Positions 5,881 through 9,127 of a stretch of DNA of 9,127 nucleotides are shown in pieces. The notes beneath the pieces are model-generated. The model searched no databases. It was given only the letters and a program-made list of their open reading frames with translations, and was not told the origin of the DNA. The position numbers and the translations under genes are program-made. Numbering within the stretch: position 1 is the first letter of the stretch; every line of letters starts with the position of its first letter. Source of the stretch: a bacterium (GTDB lineage: Bacteria > Armatimonadota > Chthonomonadetes > Chthonomonadales > Chthonomonadaceae); NCBI GenBank assembly GCA_021805405.1, contig JAJZFK010000243.1:1-9127 (forward strand). The letters are read 5' to 3'.

Positions 5881-7250
5881 TTTCTACCGAAAACCTTCCA
5901 ACCGTTTCTGTGCCACGTGTAGATCTCGAAAGATATCGCACGCGACTGTCACGTTTTGACCCTGTAAAGCACAATGGCATGGTTGCCCAGGTTATTGGGC
6001 TAGTAATAGAATCTATAGGACCGCGGGCGATGGTAGGCGAAATCTGCCGCATTTTTCATGACCGCACCAGTCACCATGATACCAATAACCCACCTGTTCT
6101 TGCCGAAGTGGTAGGTTTTAGGGGCGACCGCGTGCTACTCATGCCGCTTGGCGTTATGGATGGAATAAAACCTGGCAGTGAAGTGGTAGCCACCAGGCAG
6201 GCGCACCAGGTTGCAGTAGGCGACGCCCTGCTGGGAAGGATGCTGGATGGACTAGGTGTTCCAATGGATGGCGGCCGCACCCTGGACCTGTGTGACTTCA
6301 CACCTGTAAACGCCACGCCACCTAATTCACTCACACGGCCACGAGTGAAACATCCACTGCAGGTTGGAGTGCGTGCTCTAGACGGTGTGCTCACACTTGG
6401 CCAGGGACAGCGCATGGGCGTATTTGCAGGCTCTGGTGTGGGCAAATCTACGCTTATGGGCATGATTGCGCGCAATACCAACGCAGACGTAAACGTCATT
6501 GGCCTGGTGGGCGAACGTGGACGCGAAGTACGCGACTTTGTAGAAGAGAGTTTAGGGCCAGAGGGTTGCCAAAGGTCTGTAGTGGTTGTAGCGACGTCCG
6601 ATCAGCCCGCGCTGGTTCGCATAAAGGCCGCATTTACGGCGACGGCCATTGCGGAGTATTTTCGCGACCAGGGCAAGAATGTTCTGCTCATGATGGATTC
6701 GATCACAAGGCTTGCGCAGGCACAGCGTGAAGTAGGGTTAGCCATTGGAGAACCGCCTGCGACTCGTGGATACACTCCCAGCGTCTTCGCAATGCTGCCG
6801 CGACTACTCGAGCGTGCCGGTACAGCATCTAACGGTGATGGCTCCATTACGGGAATTTACACCGTGCTTGTAGACGGTGACGACATGAATGAACCCATCG
6901 CGGATGCGGTGCGCGGGATCCTCGATGGACACATTGTGCTATCACGGGAGCTTGCGCACAGGGGCCACTACCCTGCCATTGATGTACTTCAGTCGGTAAG
7001 TAGGGTAATGCCGCAAATAGTGCCGGCCGAACAGTTAAAATCTGCGGGCCTGCTACGTGAACTGCTTGCGGCATATCGTGATGCTGAAGACCTCATCCGC
7101 ATTGGCGCATACGTTGACGGAAGCGACCCTCGCGTTGATCGCGCCAGGGCAAAAATTAACACCATAGAAGCCTTCTTGCGCCAGTCGGTGAATGAAACAA
7201 GTTCCTATTTTGATACGCTGAAGGCGCTGCTCTCGCAGATGCCGGCTTAA
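5877..7250 (+). CDS. fliI: Flagellum-specific ATPase FliI
   Basis: FliI is 457 residues, an F1-beta-like ATPase that with FliH and FliJ delivers export substrates to the type III gate. Walker A is AGSGVGKST at 184-192 (K190). The GERGREV motif with the presumed catalytic Glu E213 is at 212-218. Walker B is NVLLMMD, ending at D274, followed by SITRLAQAQRE. Further family blocks are GEPPATRGYTPSVFAMLPRL (291-310) and the DGHIVLSRELAHRGHYPAID segment (350-369). These cytoplasmic ATPase features separate it from FoF1 beta and are typical of the FliI/YscN group. The start ATG overlaps the fliH stop. All catalytic elements are present. Confidence 0.98.
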   Translation: MISTENLPTVSVPRVDLERYRTRLSRFDPVKHNGMVAQVIGLVIESIGPRAMVGEICRIFHDRTSHHDTNNPPVLAEVVGFRGDRVLLMPLGVMDGIKPGSEVVATRQAHQVAVGDALLGRMLDGLGVPMDGGRTLDLCDFTPVNATPPNSLTRPRVKHPLQVGVRALDGVLTLGQGQRMGVFAGSGVGKSTLMGMIARNTNADVNVIGLVGERGREVRDFVEESLGPEGCQRSVVVVATSDQPALVRIKAAFTATAIAEYFRDQGKNVLLMMDSITRLAQAQREVGLAIGEPPATRGYTPSVFAMLPRLLERAGTASNGDGSITGIYTVLVDGDDMNEPIADAVRGILDGHIVLSRELAHRGHYPAIDVLQSVSRVMPQIVPAEQLKSAGLLRELLAAYRDAEDLIRIGAYVDGSDPRVDRARAKINTIEAFLRQSVNETSSYFDTLKALLSQMPA

Positions 7251-7255
7251 CGTCT

Positions 7256-7747
7256 ATGCGAAGATTCAAATTCCGTTTAGAGACCCTGCTGGTGGTACGC
7301 GCCGCACAGGAGAAACAGGCCGAACAGGCATTTTCGGTAGCACAAGGTAGGCTGGCCCTGTCCTTACGAATGCTGCAGAGTTCGCGGGACCGGTTCAACA
7401 TAGCGCTAGCAGAACGAGCAGGAACTACCACCGGTGAACGCATAGACGCCGCGTCCTGGCTAGATAGAGAACGGTACCTGGGAGTTCTAGCCGCCACGAT
7501 TGAGCAGCAGCAGCGCGTGGCAGATACCGCAAGGCTGGTAGCGGAAGAGTACCGACAGGAACTAGTGAAAGCGAGCCAGGCGCGCGAATCGGTAAGCCAC
7601 CTTAAGAACAGGGATTTGCAGAGGTACAACGCTGAGTTCAATCGGCAGGAACAAGTCTCAATGGATGAGCTGGCCACACAACAGGCAGGACGAAAGCGGC
7701 AGGAGGCGGCGGCTGCCCTGCGCGAGGAGGAACAGAGAACATGCTAA
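7256..7747 (+). CDS. fliJ: Flagellar export chaperone FliJ
   Basis: This 163-residue, almost wholly helical protein is rich in Glu, Gln, Arg and Ala. It starts with MRRFKFRLETLLVVRAAQEK, the usual FliJ beginning, and ends with a second long helix containing FNRQEQVSMDEL (128-139), also typical of FliJ. FliJ forms a two-helix coiled coil that inserts in the FliI hexamer and couples it to FlhA. No good ribosome binding site precedes the ATG, which lies 5 bases after the fliI stop, so translation is probably coupled to fliI. The 3' end overlaps the next gene by 7 bases. Position directly after fliI supports the call; sequence conservation in this family is low. Confidence 0.92.
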   Translation: MRRFKFRLETLLVVRAAQEKQAEQAFSVAQGRLALSLRMLQSSRDRFNIALAERAGTTTGERIDAASWLDRERYLGVLAATIEQQQRVADTARLVAEEYRQELVKASQARESVSHLKNRDLQRYNAEFNRQEQVSMDELATQQAGRKRQEAAAALREEEQRTC

Positions 7748-8337
7748 GCGACTATAATGCTGCTCTTGGCAGGATACAGGCAATAGAATCTCGCATTCAC
7801 GACATGCTATCAGTGAATAACCCGCAGCAGACATCACCGGATATGCCGATTAACGTACCAGGTGCGAGTGCAGCGGTTACCCCAGCGCCAAACTCTTCGA
7901 GCTTCGGCTCGTTGCTAGCGACCGCAGGTAACCTGCCTACACTCAAGGGTCCACAGTTTTCGCCCTATATTGAGGGTCTCATTAGCAAGTATGCAGGAGC
8001 TAACAGCCTCGATCCCAACCTCGTTCGCGCGGTGATTGCGCAAGAGTCCGGCGGTAACGCAAACGACGTTTCCTCCAAGGGCGCACGAGGTCTTATGCAG
8101 ATCATGCCCGAGGAGGCAAGATCGCTCGGCGTATCGGATCCTTTCGATCCGGAGCAGAACATTGCGGCAGGCACAAAGTTACTCTCTACTCTGCTCAAAA
8201 AGTACCAGGGCGACATCCCGCTTGCCTTAGCCGCCTACAATGCAGGCTCTGGCGCAGTTAGCCGTTTTAACGGGGTTCCACCGTTTCCAGAGACGCAGAA
8301 ATATGTTCGCAATATTCTCCACATGTTGGGCCAGTAG
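7741..8337 (+). CDS. Flagellar-locus lytic transglycosylase (SLT domain)
   Basis: This 198-residue protein has a C-terminal SLT (GH23-like) domain at about 75-198. The catalytic Glu is E102 in AVIAQESGGN. GLMQIMP (117-123), NIAAGTKLL (140-148), LALAAYNAG (161-169) and PPFPETQKYV (180-189) complete the standard SLT motif set. It would cleave the glycan strand of peptidoglycan to make room for the rod. There is no signal peptide or membrane segment. Instead there is a short amphipathic N-terminal helix (2-24) and a Ser/Pro/Asn-rich linker (25-55), as expected for a substrate of the flagellar export apparatus. Its place between fliJ and the MotE-like gene supports a flagellar role, comparable to the muramidase half of enterobacterial FlgJ. 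GAGGAGG (7724-7730) lies 10 bases before the ATG. The enzyme class is firm; the export route is inference. Confidence 0.92.
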   Translation: MLSDYNAALGRIQAIESRIHDMLSVNNPQQTSPDMPINVPGASAAVTPAPNSSSFGSLLATAGNLPTLKGPQFSPYIEGLISKYAGANSLDPNLVRAVIAQESGGNANDVSSKGARGLMQIMPEEARSLGVSDPFDPEQNIAAGTKLLSTLLKKYQGDIPLALAAYNAGSGAVSRFNGVPPFPETQKYVRNILHMLGQ

Positions 8338-8351
8338 CTGGCACTTGCCAG
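8338..8351 (+). repeat. Small hairpin between transglycosylase and MotE-like genes
   Basis: CTGGC (8338-8342) and GCCAG (8347-8351) form a perfect 5-bp stem with a 4-nt loop directly after the transglycosylase stop. It ends at the ribosome binding region GAGAGGA (8351-8357) of the next gene. It could mildly modulate initiation there, but a stem this short can arise by chance. Confidence 0.3.
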
Positions 8352-8367
8352 AGAGGATTGGATTTCT

Positions 8368-8997
8368 ATGCCAAAAGTCTTCAAATTGATTATAATTTTC
8401 ATAGTACCGCTAGTTGCCGGCGTGGGTGCCTTCATAGGGTTGGCCCATACAACGATTTTGCCGGGCCACAAATGGGCTGCAGAAAAGGGCCCACTTGGTA
8501 GGATAATGCGCCTCACCGGTGTTAAACCACTTCCAAAGCCCGTGCATAAAGTTACAGCCGCTAAGGCACCTGCGGCAGGTGCGGCACCCGTGACGGGCGC
8601 TTCGGCAGTCGCAGACCCACTGGCGGCCGAGAAACAGGCGCTCGCGGCCGAACGGCAGGCATTTGATACGGAACGTGCTAACTGGCAGGCACAGCAGCAA
8701 CAGCAAGCCAAGCAGGCCGCAGCTGCCAGCAGCGCCGCAACCACGGCGCCGCCAGATCCACAGCAGATAGCAAAACTTGCCGACGTTTACAGCAACATGG
8801 ACTCGGCAACCATCGACAAGATAATATCCCAGCTTCCAGAACCGGAAGTCGTGGCACTTCTCCGCCAGATGGACGGCCGCAAAGTAGCACATGTACTAGC
8901 GGGAATGAAGACTTCCACTGCAGCCCGGCTCACGATGCTCCTGGCACAGCCGCCCCCTGCTCTTCCAGACCCAAACGCCAGCTCAAGCTCACCGTAG
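8368..8997 (+). CDS. MotE/YlxF-like flagellar protein with MgtE N-domain
   Basis: This 209-residue protein has one N-terminal membrane segment (about 5-27), a Lys/Pro/Ala-rich stretch (35-84), a coiled coil rich in Ala, Glu and Gln (about 85-120) and a C-terminal MgtE_N-like helical repeat domain (about 134-195). The last contains LADVYSNMDSATIDKIISQL and VALLRQMDGRKVAHVLAGM. This architecture is that of MotE (the MotC chaperone of Sinorhizobium) and YlxF of the Bacillus fla/che operon, which also lies just after fliJ. It probably supports assembly of the stator or basal body. The ATG at 8368 has GAGAGGA (8351-8357) 10 bases upstream. Topology is unclear because lysines and arginines are concentrated after the membrane segment. 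The family assignment is good; the function is by analogy. Confidence 0.82.
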   Translation: MPKVFKLIIIFIVPLVAGVGAFIGLAHTTILPGHKWAAEKGPLGRIMRLTGVKPLPKPVHKVTAAKAPAAGAAPVTGASAVADPLAAEKQALAAERQAFDTERANWQAQQQQQAKQAAAASSAATTAPPDPQQIAKLADVYSNMDSATIDKIISQLPEPEVVALLRQMDGRKVAHVLAGMKTSTAARLTMLLAQPPPALPDPNASSSSP

Positions 8998-9011
8998 GTT
9001 TCCTCTCAATT

Positions 9012-9044
9012 TGCAGCGGGCCCTCATCACGAGGGCCCGCTGCA
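9012..9044. terminator. Strong perfect hairpin after the last flagellar gene
   Basis: TGCAGCGGGCCCTC (9012-9025) pairs perfectly over 14 bp with GAGGGCCCGCTGCA (9031-9044) around the loop ATCAC. It begins 14 bases after the MotE-like stop. No T-run follows on the + strand (TGCTTATG) and only AAATT follows on the other, so it is an atypical intrinsic terminator. It probably ends or attenuates this operon segment, or protects the 3' end. It marks a break before where fliK would be expected. Confidence 0.55.
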
Positions 9045-9127
9045 TGCTTATGCCTCCAGCAACTCGTATGCCGCTCCGTCGCCACATAAAACATTCCCAA
9101 TCAATTATGGCTACCCGCTGTCCACCT
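9045..9127. other. Terminal stretch with no recognised gene
   Basis: No convincing coding sequence is seen. A + strand frame from an ATG at 9044 stays open to the window end (28 codons), but it has no ribosome binding site, starts inside the hairpin and shows no family resemblance. On the reverse strand a short stretch ending at 9048 is closed by an upstream in-frame stop at 9105-9107. The window may end in an intergenic region. Confidence 0.4.

Noticed and set aside
9048..9104. C-terminus of a convergent gene ending in AAYELLEA
   Set aside because: The reverse frame is closed by a stop at 9105-9107, leaving only 18 codons with no good start; it would need a frameshift to be real.
9044..9127. 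Start of a new + strand gene
   Set aside because: No ribosome binding site, start codon within the hairpin arm, and no family resemblance in 28 codons.

Overview
The window carries the proximal part of a flagellar basal-body and export operon, all on the + strand. The order is flgB, flgC, fliE, fliF, fliG, fliH, fliI, fliJ, a lytic transglycosylase gene and a gene for a membrane protein of the MotE/YlxF type (MgtE N-domain). The end of an unrelated sugar-phosphate isomerase gene lies upstream. No mobile element, CRISPR array, tRNA or rRNA was seen. The order flgB-flgC-fliE-fliF-fliG-fliH-fliI-fliJ followed by an MgtE_N-domain gene matches the start of the Bacillus fla/che operon (where that gene is ylxF), but here a transglycosylase gene sits between fliJ and it. 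The organism is a flagellated bacterium with moderate GC. A deep-branching phylum such as Armatimonadota or a relative is possible, but the sequence alone does not settle this and I hold it at low confidence.

Layout. Positions 1-420 hold the C-terminus of a bifunctional phosphoglucose/phosphomannose isomerase, followed by a terminator hairpin (455-497) and a second perfect hairpin (500-523). Positions 524-900 form a long AT-rich regulatory gap. It contains three copies of an 11-base motif at exactly 19-bp spacing (588-636), candidate promoters, and a leader with a hairpin and two mutually exclusive small stems next to the flgB ribosome binding site. Positions 901-2127 encode the rod proteins FlgB and FlgC and the MS ring-rod adaptor FliE. 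A strong 10-bp hairpin (2145-2170) separates them from fliF. Positions 2249-4972 encode the MS ring (FliF) and the rotor switch protein FliG. Positions 4972-7747 encode the export ATPase group FliH-FliI-FliJ, joined by start/stop overlaps or a 5-nt gap. Positions 7741-8337 encode a transglycosylase without a signal peptide, and 8368-8997 the MotE-like protein. A perfect 14-bp hairpin (9012-9044) follows, then about 80 bases in which I recognise no gene.

How the genes fit together. FliF makes the membrane ring, FliG docks on its C-terminal tail and carries the torque helix, and FliE links the ring to the FlgB/FlgC proximal rod. FliH, FliI and FliJ energise and load the export gate. The transglycosylase probably opens peptidoglycan for the rod, and the MotE-like protein probably helps the basal body or stator assemble. 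The least ordinary parts are the upstream control region and the transglycosylase placed within the export/rod operon.
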